A stretch of 64,000 nt of DNA from Zantedeschia hybrid cultivar. Taxonomy: Eukaryota > Streptophyta > Magnoliopsida > Alismatales > Araceae. The stretch covers positions 48,007,196 through 48,071,195 of the forward strand of contig JARZZO010000013.1 of assembly GCA_030544215.1 (NCBI GenBank), given 5' to 3'. Positions 26,101 to 32,698 of this stretch are shown one piece after another. The position numbers and the translations under genes were made by a program. The notes beneath the pieces were generated by a model, which was not told where the DNA came from, searched no databases, and saw nothing but the letters and a program-made list of their open reading frames with translations. Numbering within the stretch: the first letter of the stretch is position 1; each line of letters starts with the position of its first letter.

Positions 26101-27590
26101 AAAAGATTTTCAGAAGGGAGGCAGCTACCCTGAACAGTGTGTTCTCTTTTGTTTGTGATAGAGTTAGGAAATGGGCTAAACACAACTGTAATGTGGAGTA
26201 TTATAACTCCTCTCTTTTTGTTCTGCTTGGGGAGTGGTTGAATGGTAGTTGTGTTTTGCTTTGGGCTGGGGTTACACCTTCTTGGTGTTTTTGTACATGG
26301 GGCTTTTGATTGATTCTCTTATACTTGTATTTCCCCACACCTTTTGTAACTCATTTTCCAATTTATAATACAGTGGTACTATCCACCTTCAGAAAAAAAG
26401 AATTTAATTTCCATCGGCAAGATGTTATTTCAAGATTGTGTAGACATGAATAGAGATGACAAGAACATCCAAAGAGTCAACTGATGCAAAAAATAAAAAG
26501 GCATCATGAAAGACCTTTAACCAAACTGGAAATCCACAACTGCCCACAAGCAATCAAAGATTTCCCATGCCTCCCCTTTCAGATATGTTATTTCACAAAT
26601 TTCCCAAATCCCACCTAATGGTGTAGGCTTTCCTCAAGCTCTATTTAGCACCTCAAATCCACATTCACCCATCCCCAAATCCAGACAAATGCTCTCTCCC
26701 ATTGGTTCAAGGACGAAGCAGCTCAGACCTTCGAGCTAATCATGGAAAGCCCACATACCAAACAGTTAAACACCCGGACAGCAGCCAGCACCCGTCTCAG
26801 GAGTTGAGACAGCACTTCCTGCCGCAACTGAACCATCCCACTCCTCAACAAAGTACAGTGGTACATATAATAGAGCCAAAGACAAGAACAAGGCAACAAT
26901 TATTAACTAGCAGACATTACTAACTTACAGCAAAAGCAAGTAAAGCTTCTACACAAGAACTACAATTCAAATAAGAATTAAAACCCTAAAACACAACCAA
27001 TCCACAGTAAAACAGATGGAAAAGAAGGAACCTGGCGGAGAAGTGTCGTGATCGCACAGATAAACCCGAATGCCTCCCTGCAGACGTCACAAGAAACCTC
27101 AAAACCAATTTCACAGCAGAACTTCACAAGGCACCCATAAGAAAGAGAACTCTTAAGCAAATTTCGAGACAATTTCACACACATAAACCCAAATGCCCCC
27201 CTCCGGTCGTCAAAAGAACCTCACAACCAATTTCTAGCAGAATCCCACAACGCAGCCACTAAAGAACAAAAAAACGCGAACTTTAAAGCAACCTTCCAAG
27301 CCGATTCGAAAGAAACCCGGCATTCGACAACGGCTGCCGCCAGCAACACGGTAAATGGATTTCGAGAACAAAGGGAAGGGGGCGCCAGAAGGGTTTTACT
27401 GTTTGGCGGGAAGGAGGAGGAGTACCAGGTTGGAAGAGAGGACGGTGGAGGAAAGAAGGCCGCGCGAGGGGAGGTCTCCGAGATACTTGGCGGCCCCCGC
27501 CGGCGACGCCCCGCTCGGGTCGCCGCTGCTCTGGGCGGGCGGCGGCTGGGAAGCGGCGGCGCCCCTCCGGTTCGCGGACGGCGTCGCCAT
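2034..27590 (-). CDS. DDA1-domain protein gene, 5' part (three exons, 3' end outside window)
   Basis: Three minus-strand exons join in frame: 27,590-27,426 (55 codons, ending ...LSSNL), 27,077-27,032 (GGIRVYLCDHDTSPP plus one base) and 2,157-2,034 (EEQLIKTNPTNILIRSLQ... then a Lys/Asp/Ala-rich stretch). All borders are GT/AG and the phases (0, then 1) agree. The joined product has an Ala/Pro/Ser-rich start, a conserved block with VYLCDHDTSPP, and QLIKTNPTNILIRSL. This matches the DDA1 family (DET1- and DDB1-associated protein 1), whose members act with CUL4-DDB1 ubiquitin ligase complexes. The N-terminal form resembles longer plant proteins of that family more than the short canonical DDA1. 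Start chosen: first ATG in good context (GCGATGG) at 27,590. The C-terminal part is missing from the window. Intron 1 is 348 bp; intron 2 is about 24.9 kb and holds all nested transposons between 6.2 and 26.4 kb. Family assignment is from memory of motifs, not a search. Confidence 0.72.
2158..6173 (-). other. 3' portion of giant intron 2, left of the LTR element
   Basis: About 4 kb without a supported exon. It contains a (C)17(A)25 tract at 3,318-3,359, a C-run followed by A-rich sequence at 4,065-4,108, and CT-rich and TG-rich patches around 2,870-2,960 and 5,510-5,760. Short open frames (such as 5,221-5,622) have low-complexity composition and no domain. Nothing else recognised. Confidence 0.5.
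3318..3359. repeat. Poly-C / poly-A simple repeat
   Basis: A run of 17 C directly followed by 25 A. A similar C-run to A-rich junction occurs at 4,065-4,108. Such tracts may mark old retroposon tails, but no element body was recognised beside them. Confidence 0.8.
6174..6178. repeat. Target site duplication ACATG, left
   Basis: ACATG lies directly before the LTR start TGTTGAAACC; the same five bases follow the 3' LTR at 24,861-24,865. This defines the outer ends of the element. Confidence 0.9.
6866..6872 (+). promoter_or_regulatory. LTR TATA box
   Basis: TATAAAT in the context GCCTATAAATATCCCCC, about 690 bp into the LTR, just after the block of ACCGGT repeats. The equivalent TATAAATAC is kept in the 3' LTR near 19,094. 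Likely the start of element transcription, placing R about 30 bp downstream. Confidence 0.55.
8265..8360 (+). other. tRNA-promoter-like segment with stem-loops in the LTR end
   Basis: Near the LTR end a GCTCAGCG box-A-like string (8,283-8,290) is followed about 45 bases later by TTCGAATCT (8,331-8,339), close to the pol III box B. Between them ACTGAC/GTCAGT can pair, and TCGAATC/GATTCGA pairs just after. The arrangement recalls a decayed tRNA or SINE head fused into the LTR. Present in both LTRs. Weak matches, so only a suggestion. Confidence 0.22.
8526..8543 (+). promoter_or_regulatory. Primer binding site
   Basis: TGGCACGCCCGGTGGGAC starts 4 bases after the 5' LTR end. The TGG is complementary to the CCA end of a tRNA. 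It is not the initiator-Met site (TGGTATCAGAGC) used by the copia elements in this window; Ogre/Tat-type elements often use another tRNA such as Arg. Which tRNA is meant was not checked. Confidence 0.65.
8650..9537 (+). CDS. Accessory ORF1 upstream of gag
   Basis: 295-codon open frame starting with ATG 128 bp past the LTR. No known domain recognised. It has a basic patch near residues 51-56 (KKKKR), and five tandem 8-residue repeats of the type GGNSMPRA at about residues 174-214 (24-bp DNA repeat), then a basic, Gln-rich tail. Its place before gag parallels ORF1 of Ogre-like elements. It is separated from gag by about 130 bp and lies in a different frame (8,650 and 9,667 are not in phase without stops). 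It may be a real accessory protein or a remnant; function unknown. Confidence 0.45.
   Translation: MAARVTYGPLVVATHVRGGYLTTPTCFGDFPAVIGSPYFLGVVPAPEHAPEKKKKRCASRSRTCNNGSRYGRVLAVNTINISPASSSNGGQKRKVLTASPSRTGKTILVGNLHIRLDGGQPIISKIHHIPTVPVQNRFGILLKVCQDRATFEKKKRTPKDTACREPIIIPEPVMSRAGGNATPRAGGNSMPRNGGNSMPQNGGKFMPRAGGNPLEDKNLRIKEMWVTKKETRKIRQARDTLAEQQPQQFVKLKGQITSSTIWPRSLQGQKIKSAYKAQEQVWQQTSVLERLGALV
9667..12210 (+). CDS. Gag protein of the LTR element, with duplicated zinc-knuckle module
   Basis: 847-codon intact frame. Residues about 199-300 match a Retrotrans_gag domain (FIRYDGEGSAQEHIAHYM..., FQWYAKLKP, WEEMQKKFLDRF). Two zinc-knuckle-like motifs of the form C-x2-H-x4-H-x4-C follow at residues 456-469 (C456, H459, H464, C469) and 801-814 (C801, H804, H809, C814). 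Each sits in a related module of about 85 residues that begins with PYSF, continues with TRELF or TKELF, and ends GKYLV(D/N)PPQPH, so the module was duplicated. Between them lie three 40-residue (120-bp) tandem repeats starting at 11,257, 11,377 and 11,497 (EQEAIPSYAPATSTPE type). The frame ends 12 bases past the second module with no protease or pol following. Expected role: forming particles and binding RNA, for an element whose pol must come from elsewhere. Confidence 0.8.
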   Translation: MQRVGPITRQMEQAMRLLNRGSQGAEPPQIGSINAVGGADKDGTNASDIEATPEQPQDQIQPQTIEEMRQENQQFMALLYGLIQKMEEQQRAAQVPPVNAPPSRAVPMPTVIRPQAVDVNFNPDEIQEDQVVEPNRNAQQSHASADDATALQKHLIEQIVEAKIAKQDDGIGTFDLYKVPFPVRHMFKKLPPDHNKCPKFIRYDGEGSAQEHIAHYMSDLGELATDEAYLLRFFSTSLTGIAFQWYAKLKPNSINSWEEMQKKFLDRFKVSERKVTITELVTLKQGRNESATDYIKKWRNLCMKCDNPPTHEDAVRLCKRGLKPKISEKLIGANVKNFDQLNNIVTEVEIFYADHPTIASIGGTVPKKQNMDTEEVNAIDFTSAVENTGGKNNANASTSNRRGSYVTLNERKKMPYSFIREHTRELFNVCMRANLLMLPELKRPTEVGKIDEPNYCMYHRMLGHVIEDCYICKGEIEMLIREGAVEMGKYLVDPPQPHRMPRQTFTANVVHMDENSSEEESTNKNIDAPPEQEAIPSYAPATSTPERSIMAALEEIQMNMSQLSHQQVSPEQEAIPSYVPATSTPEVSIMTTVEKIQMTLIQLSHQQTSLEQKINPSYTLAISTLEGSIMAALEGIQVSLGQISHQQYELTQVMEGLARQWTEVMSMDRINRPFSFEEPGPKCSRSLKNKGKLIIDLNEPPEAQYRERMVLKCKGCESHDNTLEATFATRQSSRRKQVAGAEIGISFKDTESLAKKLKKPYSFPMEKTKELFELCMSRKTIILPKPKREEEIHRVDAPNYCPYHRFITHPIERCFMFKDEVEKLIQEGKINMGKYLVNPPQPHTITH
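11257..11616 (+). repeat. Three 120-bp in-frame tandem repeats inside gag
   Basis: Units begin at 11,257, 11,377 and 11,497, each starting GAG/GAA CAG. They encode a 40-residue segment with an SIM(A/T)(A/T)xE(E/K/G)IQ heptad-like stretch and end in SHQQ. The third is the most diverged. Exact 120-bp spacing keeps the frame open. Confidence 0.85.
12211..12734 (+). other. Non-coding junction between gag and the tandem arrays
   Basis: Starts with an A-rich stretch (12,234-12,266), then unique sequence with short pairing potential. This is where protease/RT would be expected in an autonomous Ty3-type element; no pol-like frame is present on the plus strand. Confidence 0.6.
12735..13720 (+). repeat. 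Tandem array 1: 30-bp and 107-122-bp units
   Basis: Basic unit is 30 bp (ATTCGCCCACGGAAGGCG then TTAAACTCCGG), at exact 30-bp steps from 12,951 to 13,071. Two 107-108-bp higher-order units with ATTTTGTCCACCTGGGAG open the array, and about three 122-bp higher-order units follow. Each basic unit can form CGGA/TCCG around an 11-base loop plus CGCC/GGCG. Not coding. Confidence 0.88.
13721..14270 (+). repeat. Degenerate array 2: units of about 85-95 bp
   Basis: Recurring phrases GTCCCACTGGCATGCC and GCCCCGAGGAGGC, then TATCCTAA, return every 85-95 bp with many differences. It bridges arrays 1 and 3 and shares the GCC...GGC then TATCCT pattern with both. Confidence 0.7.
14271..15295 (+). repeat. 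Tandem array 3: units of about 30-42 bp
   Basis: Around two dozen copies of TTCGCCTACGGGAGGC followed by TTTATATCCTGGAAATTCAT, in long (about 42 bp) and short (about 31 bp) forms. Toward the end TATATCCTG is replaced by GAATCTCGG while CAGGA becomes CGGGA, which keeps pairing. The long open frames seen across this stretch are an effect of unit lengths divisible by three. Confidence 0.88.
15402..16160 (+). repeat. Tandem array 4: about 18 units of 42-45 bp
   Basis: Unit: CTTATCGGTTCTCAGGGAAG, ACTCAGTTCCCTACATATAT. Each contains AGGGAA and TTCCCT separated by 7 bases, forming a 6-bp stem. Variants with AGGGAG pair by a wobble. The last copy degrades at about 16,130-16,160. Confidence 0.9.
16189..17160 (+). 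repeat. Array 5: four 218-bp structured repeats
   Basis: Copies at 16,189-16,406, 16,441-16,658, 16,700-16,916 and 16,943-17,160, separated by A-rich linkers of 26-41 bp that differ between copies. Each copy can fold into five consecutive hairpins; in copy 2: 16,441-16,463, 16,470-16,504, 16,527-16,556, 16,576-16,603 and 16,621-16,658. The last three share a geometry: outer stem, unpaired AAAA on the 5' side only, 3-bp inner stem, GNRA loop (GAAA or GCAA). Differences between copies mostly keep pairing. No coding potential. Confidence 0.9.
17161..17785 (-). other. Possible antisense ORF remnant near the element's 3' end
   Basis: On the minus strand a 103-codon frame (17,615-17,304) with an Ala/Glu/Leu-rich, coiled-coil-like look runs into another 76-codon frame (17,391-17,161; WRPSDIASTDIPEMESNFF...). 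A single frameshift near 17,390 could join them into one protein-like product. No family recognised. Some Tat-lineage elements carry antisense ORFs before the 3' LTR, which makes this worth noting, but it could be chance. Confidence 0.22.
17786..18374 (+). other. Unique internal DNA before the 3' LTR
   Basis: Non-repetitive sequence with no recognised domain. A short repeated theme (GTCGTGAAGACCAAGAG at about 17,914 and GTCGCGAAGGCCAAGAG at about 17,998) suggests a decayed duplication of about 85 bp. Confidence 0.4.
18375..18388 (+). promoter_or_regulatory. Polypurine tract
   Basis: The sequence CCGTGGGGGGCATT lies directly before the 3' LTR start at 18,389; the G-run is the likely plus-strand primer. 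Confidence 0.55.
19983..19990. repeat. 8-bp target site duplication GTCCAAAA, left (hAT)
   Basis: GTCCAAAA precedes the hAT end and is repeated at 24,094-24,101. The uninterrupted 5' LTR has a single GTCCAAAA at about 7,755, proving the empty site. Confidence 0.95.
20171..20267. repeat. Two perfect palindromes in the hAT 5' region
   Basis: First, CCCAACGGCTAG and CTAGCCGTTGGG pair around TTTGA (about 20,171-20,199). Second, arms of over 20 bp, CAAACTAGCCGTTGCTGG to CCAGCAACGGCTAGTTTG, surround two copies of GTTCCCAAACGGCC (about 20,202-20,267). They lie between the left TIR and a TATTTAA at about 20,280, that is, in the transposase promoter. Confidence 0.85.
20446..23661 (+). pseudogene. hAT transposase gene with nonsense mutations
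   Basis: Exons inferred: 20,446-20,827; 20,923-21,453; 21,552-22,355; 22,436-22,651; 22,742-23,661, with GT/AG introns. N-terminus: BED zinc finger (C-x2-C...H, from CKYCNRVVSGGVYRFKQHL). Then a DUF659-type catalytic region (CDEWTG, VVTDNAAAFKLAGQ, PCSVHCIDLMLEDI) and the C-terminal hAT dimerisation domain (DWWLDHGKTYGYEDLAYVA..., SGCERNWSTF, CHYNMRLKL), followed by an acidic, Ser-rich tail with a basic KRQKKSKKQVPSKRK patch. In-frame stops: TGA at 20,818, TAG at 21,228, TAA at 22,504. Domain order and length fit an autonomous plant hAT of the Ac/Tam3 class; the stops suggest it is dead, unless exon borders differ near them. Cut-and-paste transposase, nuclear. Confidence 0.85.
24094..24101. 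repeat. 8-bp target site duplication GTCCAAAA, right (hAT)
   Basis: Matches 19,983-19,990. Confidence 0.95.
24861..24865. repeat. Target site duplication ACATG, right
   Basis: Matches 6,174-6,178; closes the gag-only LTR element. Confidence 0.9.
25080..26397 (+). mobile_element. 5'-truncated LINE (non-LTR retrotransposon) fragment
   Basis: Only the 3' end of a plant L1-type LINE is present. It starts with the region just after the reverse transcriptase core (GGLGIKILNHFNTALCSK) and runs through the zf-RVT domain and C-terminal segment, ending at an A-run (about 26,390-26,398). 5' truncation is typical of LINEs. It sits in intron 2 of the DDA1-domain gene, antisense to it. Left border is approximate; no TSD was identified. 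Confidence 0.75.
25140..26305 (+). pseudogene. LINE ORF2 C-terminal remnant (zf-RVT domain)
   Basis: Open stretch 25,314-25,934 encodes RWFWKWSKDGQFSVKSSYS, then IWQVRSPLKVQILLWRVSLNRI, the zf-RVT signature. Upstream GGLGIK...ALCSK is cut by a TAG at 25,227-25,229 where Trp is usual. Near 25,880 the frame shifts: GEEDENVDHLFTSCSF continues the Cys/His motif in another frame, and farther on AIWTKHNKKIFRREA appears after a further stop. Non-functional fragment of a polyprotein that would carry endonuclease and reverse transcriptase. Confidence 0.8.
26398..27031 (-). other. 5' end of giant intron 2
   Basis: Begins (minus strand) with donor GTTCCT at 27,031. No exon or element recognised between the LINE tail and exon 2. 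Confidence 0.5.
27032..27077 (-). CDS. Exon 2 of DDA1-domain gene
   Basis: 46 bp, minus strand, acceptor GTCTGCAG then GGAGGC..., donor CCAG|GTTCCT. Encodes GGIRVYLCDHDTSPP plus one base of the next codon (Glu). Carries the most conserved block of the protein. Confidence 0.75.
27043..27290 (-). repeat. Tandem duplication covering exon 2
   Basis: About 95 alignable bases repeat with a 123-bp offset: ATAAACCC(G/A)AATGCC at 27,060 and 27,183, and CCTCA(A/C)AACCAATTTC downstream of each. The second copy, lying in intron 1, is a decayed exon 2: reading frame and donor are gone. Confidence 0.7.
27426..27590 (-). CDS. Exon 1 of DDA1-domain gene
   Basis: 165 bp, minus strand, 55 codons starting MATPSANRRGAAASQPPPAQ and ending SSTVLSSNL; donor CTG|GTACTC. 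Low-complexity Ala/Ser/Pro N-terminus then KYLGDLPSRGLLSSTVLSS, which leads into the DDA1 core. GC-rich, unlike the introns. Start ATG in context GCGATGG. Confidence 0.72.
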
Positions 27591-27760
27591 CGCTGATGGG
27601 CGGCGGTGAAATGGTGATTTGGATCGCTGGAAGAAGACGGCAACGACAATGAAAAAAATCCTTCCTTTTTGCTCGCACCGAGAGCGCCGGATGCAAACTT
27701 TAAAGAAAATTATTGCAAAGGACAAAAGTACTTTCGAAATATATAACAAGGACATTATAA
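27591..27760 (-). promoter_or_regulatory. 5' UTR and proximal promoter of DDA1-domain gene
   Basis: Pyrimidine-rich leader up to the ATG at 27,590 (minus strand), preceded by AT-rich DNA from about 27,700 on. No clear TATA box at a fitting distance; transcription start not located. Confidence 0.35.
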
Positions 27761-30700
27761 ATTTAAAATCTTAAATATTTAAAAAGAACACTACTTCTAA
27801 AGTTTAAGAGTAATATTTATTGCACATAAAATGGATAGCATTCAGATCAAATTTGGTCCGAGCGCAAAGTTGCTTCCATCTCCCTAAAATTTTGAAAAAA
27901 ATGAAAAAAAAAATGACATTTGCTCCTATCGAATCAAATCGTATGACTATCTACTTAGAGTGTAGCAGCAGCCTAGCTATTATTACTCAAACTTTAAATA
28001 TGAATCAAACAAAACTCATATTCTTCCTAACATGTTATATAAAATACTCTCAATTGCTTTTCAAATAAATTATTCTAATCTATATACTTTAATCTTAAAA
28101 TATAACCCTTATTGCTTTTTAGTTACTAAAAGGACACTCGAGAAAATTGATTCCTCTAGTTTAAAATTTAGAAGAGGTCTCTTAGTTCTTATGATTAATA
28201 AAAAATAAATATGTGAAGAGAATAAACAGTAATGTTACTTTTGAATTTTATTCATAGCCTACATAGAATAAGTATAATCGTACCATTAATTATCCATAAA
28301 CTGATTTTTGACATTAATTTGATATAGTAAATCGTTTATAATTAGTAAAATTTAAAATAATTATAATTAAAACAATTAAAATAATATATTAGTAAAATGA
28401 TTGAGGGCATTTTAGATAGAAGAAATATGAGTTTTACCCTAACAAATATAAACTTTGAGAGATGTGTCTCTTTTAGATATTTTAAACTTGTAGTACTACT
28501 ATTAGATATTTTAAAAGTTTTTGTGTCATTCTAAGTAATTTCTCTAAAACTTTTCTTGAGTTTTTTGCTTGCAAAGGATCTGAAAGGGATAGGTCCCTTA
28601 AGACCCCTGCTTACAACCCAAGTACATTAAGCACTAAGCAAACAACTGAAGAAAAGCCATAGTTAATTCTTTGCAAGCAAAGACAAACATGCCAGAATTA
28701 TTATTTAAGAGAAATACTTGCTGTAATACTTTTGAGGCATAACAGTTTTAACCGTTATCTAATCTCACGGCTTGTCACACTGATTTTGCTGCATTTTCTG
28801 TTAAATAGTGCAACAATTACGTGCCATTCTATTCTGCATTTGGTTGGCAGTTGTTATCCTGCATTTGGATTGTTACATACATGGCCCTAGTCAGGTCCAT
28901 ATCTAACTCACAAGTCTGGTTGGGGCTTCCTCAAAAGTGGCTCATTCGTCCTTTATCCTCTTAGTTACCGATTTTGAATAAAACAATTGATAAAACATTT
29001 TGAATAAGCACAAATCAAAGCTACGAAAAAAAAAATCTTTTAGTTTCTCTATTGTCCTCTCTCACCCTATTTTATCTTTCTTTCTTTCTGTGACAATTTT
29101 ATAAATATAAAAGTTGAATAATAGGGCATGAAATTTTAATACATAAATTGTAATACATTTCATAAAACCATTATTTTGATCTTCTATTTGATATGTAGCA
29201 CGAGGTAGATATGCATCTCGTAAAATCCTTGGTATTTTTTCAAGTCGAGAACAATCCGGGTACCATATTTCTCATTGTACATGCCTGTTTAGATTTTGGT
29301 CCGTATAGGAGCTATATAAGACACTTATTAGCATTTTCTAAATCCTTCAATAGCTCCATTTGACATAGCTGAGAACTAACAGCCGGAAATCAGCATCTCA
29401 ATCTTTTAAAAGAAAAGAAACGGATAGAAAACCCACATTTAGGGAGGAAAGAAGTATGCTTTAAGATCCTTCAATAATCTTCATGGTGTCTTCACATTGC
29501 TTTATCCTACAAATAAGAAAACGTGTGAAAATTGGGTGTGATTAGGGTATAAATGGTACTCCAATTTTTTATTTTTTATTTATTTTCAGCCTTTTGGAAA
29601 TGGATGCAAGAGATAAAAAAATAGGGCTCTCTTTCGGATTTTTATAGTGCTTATGAATCCAAACTTTCCGATAAGTAAATGAATGAGAAAGTGGAAACAT
29701 TCATTTCTACGTCCGCTTTCTGATATTATATTATCATTGTAATTTTCTCTCTTCACAAAAGCTAACTAGGATACTTGAACTTGAGTTTTAAGCTAAGTAG
29801 ATTGGTTGTTAATAGTTCGGTTAGATGAAAAGTGGTACTTTTAGAAAGAGCATTAGATTTTCTCTCTTATTCTTATCCTATGTGATAATAAATTAATAAT
29901 AGAGATACTATCTTAGTCTCCTAGAATAGATACCATATTACACTTACATTACGCATGCGACTTGTAATAAATATCACATTGCATGCATATTACAAGTATC
30001 AATGTGTAAAGAGTGTGAGAAATGAAATAAATACTTCTATTTCTATTTTCGCTTTCATATAGGAAATAGATGCAAAAACATACATTTTTGTTTCTTATTT
30101 CATTTCTGATATTCCATATGAGAAACGGAAGCGGAATATACCTATTCTCCGTTTCTTACTTTGATCCATTGATAGCCCTAGGTTTGATGATTCTTTGTGG
30201 TCTTTTCTTCTACATTCGTAAATCACATCTCTTACCCTTTGTCACGCTAGGAGACTCTGCTCAATTACAACTTATTGCCATTGATCTTTATTCTCCTTGA
30301 GAATCTTTATATTATTGTATATGTGTCCAAGAAATTAAAGATCTAGAAAATGGTGACTCTAGACCTTTAAAATGATCTTTGGAGACTGTTCTCACTTGGA
30401 AGTTAAATTATGGGGGACACCTCAAACCACTATGAAATTGTTGATGTAAAAAATTATATCTTCTAGTTGAAAGAACAAATCTACTCATCCACACTTTCAG
30501 GGTCCTATACCCTAGGAATCCCTGAATGGGTGGAATTATTTTAAACATTTGGATCTAGAGATATTGTCCACACAAATAAAATCATCGTGGCTTGATATTG
30601 ACAAATTTGTCAATTTAAACTCTCTTCATTAAAAATATGTATGTTGGTCAATGCGCTGCTTGACAATTAAAAAAATGCCAATTTCATGTGCAAGAAAAAC

Positions 30701-31566
30701 TTTAGAAAAACTGAGCCATGCAAGTGAACTTTTGAAACTGCAAACACAAGAAACACATAATTCCCATGGTAATGTTCCTCTGAAATGGGCATATTGGTTG
30801 GAGATAATATAAAGAAGTATACAACACAATCATATTTTCTCATCCAAAATGTAGGTATCTTCCCCCTTTCATAATGTGGGTCCTTTGTAAGTGGGGCTGT
30901 TTATAATTTGGGTGGAGATAAATTTATCTAACTCTTGACATGGACATGTGATGGTCAACTTTTAGAAAAATTAGATATGATAAAAATAAAACTTATAAGC
31001 AGAATACATGCGTGTGTTAATTGTGATTTGGACTGCCATGATATGAACAGACCTGAAACCCAGACCACATGGGCCCAATAAAAGTCCGATAAACATTATC
31101 AATACTTTAAACGCACAAGAACCTTGGAAAGAGAACTTGGTGTACAGGTTTTATGTTACCTAATATCTGTCATTTGATCAATACTTTAATTTGACTGCTG
31201 AATTTGCAAGTAACTATTGTCTGTTAGGTCTTTGTGCAAATCCGAGCCCATATATTGGGGTTCTATGCAGATCCAGTTTTGAGTATTTTGGCCTTCTAGA
31301 GAGTCCAATCGATTTGTGTTGCTGATATGATCTTACGTTTTGCAGTCTGGATTGTACAGGATCTCATCCTCTCTTCGGTTTGGGGTAGAGTGGGACGTCG
31401 AGATCACCTACATCCAAATCCATCGATCACCTGAATATTTTAACGAGTAATATTTGCTGCACTAAGGTTAGTGCAGTAAGTTGAGTCACATTTTATAATG
31501 AAAAATGTCATTGATCCACGTGAACGAACATCACATAGGTTGGACAGATTGTTTCATGAATGGGGC
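27761..31566. other. AT-rich intergenic DNA
   Basis: 3.8 kb with no supported gene or element. Short frames (for example 30,070-30,300) have no recognisable domain. Nothing further seen. Confidence 0.6.
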
Positions 31567-31893
31567 AGACAAGCATTAAATGTAATGTAAGATTTTGAAC
31601 GCGATGAATATTATGTGTCATGCTCACGAAGTATTTTCTATCATTATGAAATACTTTGTGAGTATAATAAATAATATTTGTCACACCCGTGAAATATTTA
31701 TCACGTTTGAAAGCATTTGCCATCTCTACGCATCCGTCTAGGTTTTTGGGCATGAAAAATATTTTTCAGACGAGGCGAACACTTTGTGGGCATGACAAAT
31801 AACATTGTCATGCCTACAAAGAATTTGTCATGTCCAAATGTATTTGTCACGTTCAAAATCTTACACCCACATTTAATTCTTGTTTGACTTGCT
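31567..31893. mobile_element. Foldback (inverted-repeat) element, MITE-like
   Basis: Left arm AAGCATTAAATG...TGTAAGATTTTGAACG (about 31,572-31,605) returns inverted as CGTTCAAAATCTTACA...CATTTAATTCTTG (about 31,853-31,890). At 31,782-31,821 a near-perfect 17-bp hairpin CTTTGTGGGCATGACAA / TTGTCATGCCTACAAAG lies inside. Ends and TSD are not certain. Confidence 0.5.
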
Positions 31894-31968
31894 TGTGAAA
31901 AAAGTTGTTCAACCCATATAGTGCTTGCTTATGTTGATGAATGACATCTTGCATTTGCAAGATGACTC

Positions 31969-32402
31969 CAGTGGCGGACCCAGCCCATTTCAGTGGGGTC
32001 CCAGGACCCCACTGAAATTTTAAAATTTTCTTAGAAGTCTTAATTTAATAAGACAAATTTCAAAATTAGGTATAAGGTGATCCCACTGGAATTATTTACA
32101 TGACCCACAGGACCCCAGTCCCACTCAGATCTCAGTTTCACTGAAATTTTTTACATAGTAGTATGACTTATATTTATGATTTAATAAAAAATTCGTTGAG
32201 TGCATTTAGAAGAAAAAATTCCTCGTAACGAAGTGTATCATTTTTATTAAAGTATATCATTTTTATAATGATTAAAATATATTTACTTTTATTTTTTATT
32301 TTAATAATTTTATTATAACTAAAATAAAATATAAATAAATTTAATAATGATCCGAATAACCCTCAGTGACCCCACTTAACAAAGTTTCTGCGTCCGCCAT
32401 TG
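31969..32402. mobile_element. Non-autonomous hAT-type MITE, 434 bp
   Basis: Ends CAGTGGCGGACCCAG and, inverted, CAATGGCGGACGCAG. Flanked by a perfect 8-bp TSD GATGACTC at 31,961-31,968 and 32,403-32,410. Both ends continue into matching CAGTGGGGTC / AAGTGGGGTC. AT-rich centre, no coding. Confidence 0.85.
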
Positions 32403-32698
32403 GATGACTCAGTTTACTATATTGACCTTCAGTACAACAAGCATTATTATATAAACACCTATTAGTTGAAGATTAAAGGAAACTTCATAATTTCATTTTG
32501 ATAAAAATACCTTCTTACTTTCCCAGAGAGGCACGTTGTTCAGGTGCGGTATGTCTGGTTTGGTTGTCACTTTTTTTTGTTGATTGGACGCGGCACACTG
32601 CCAACACAAGAAACAAGATCCTCTGGATCTCTTTTTCTAAGTCTATGTGTACACCGGCTGCCAATGTAACACATGTTGCTAGTGCAACAAGTCTTTTT

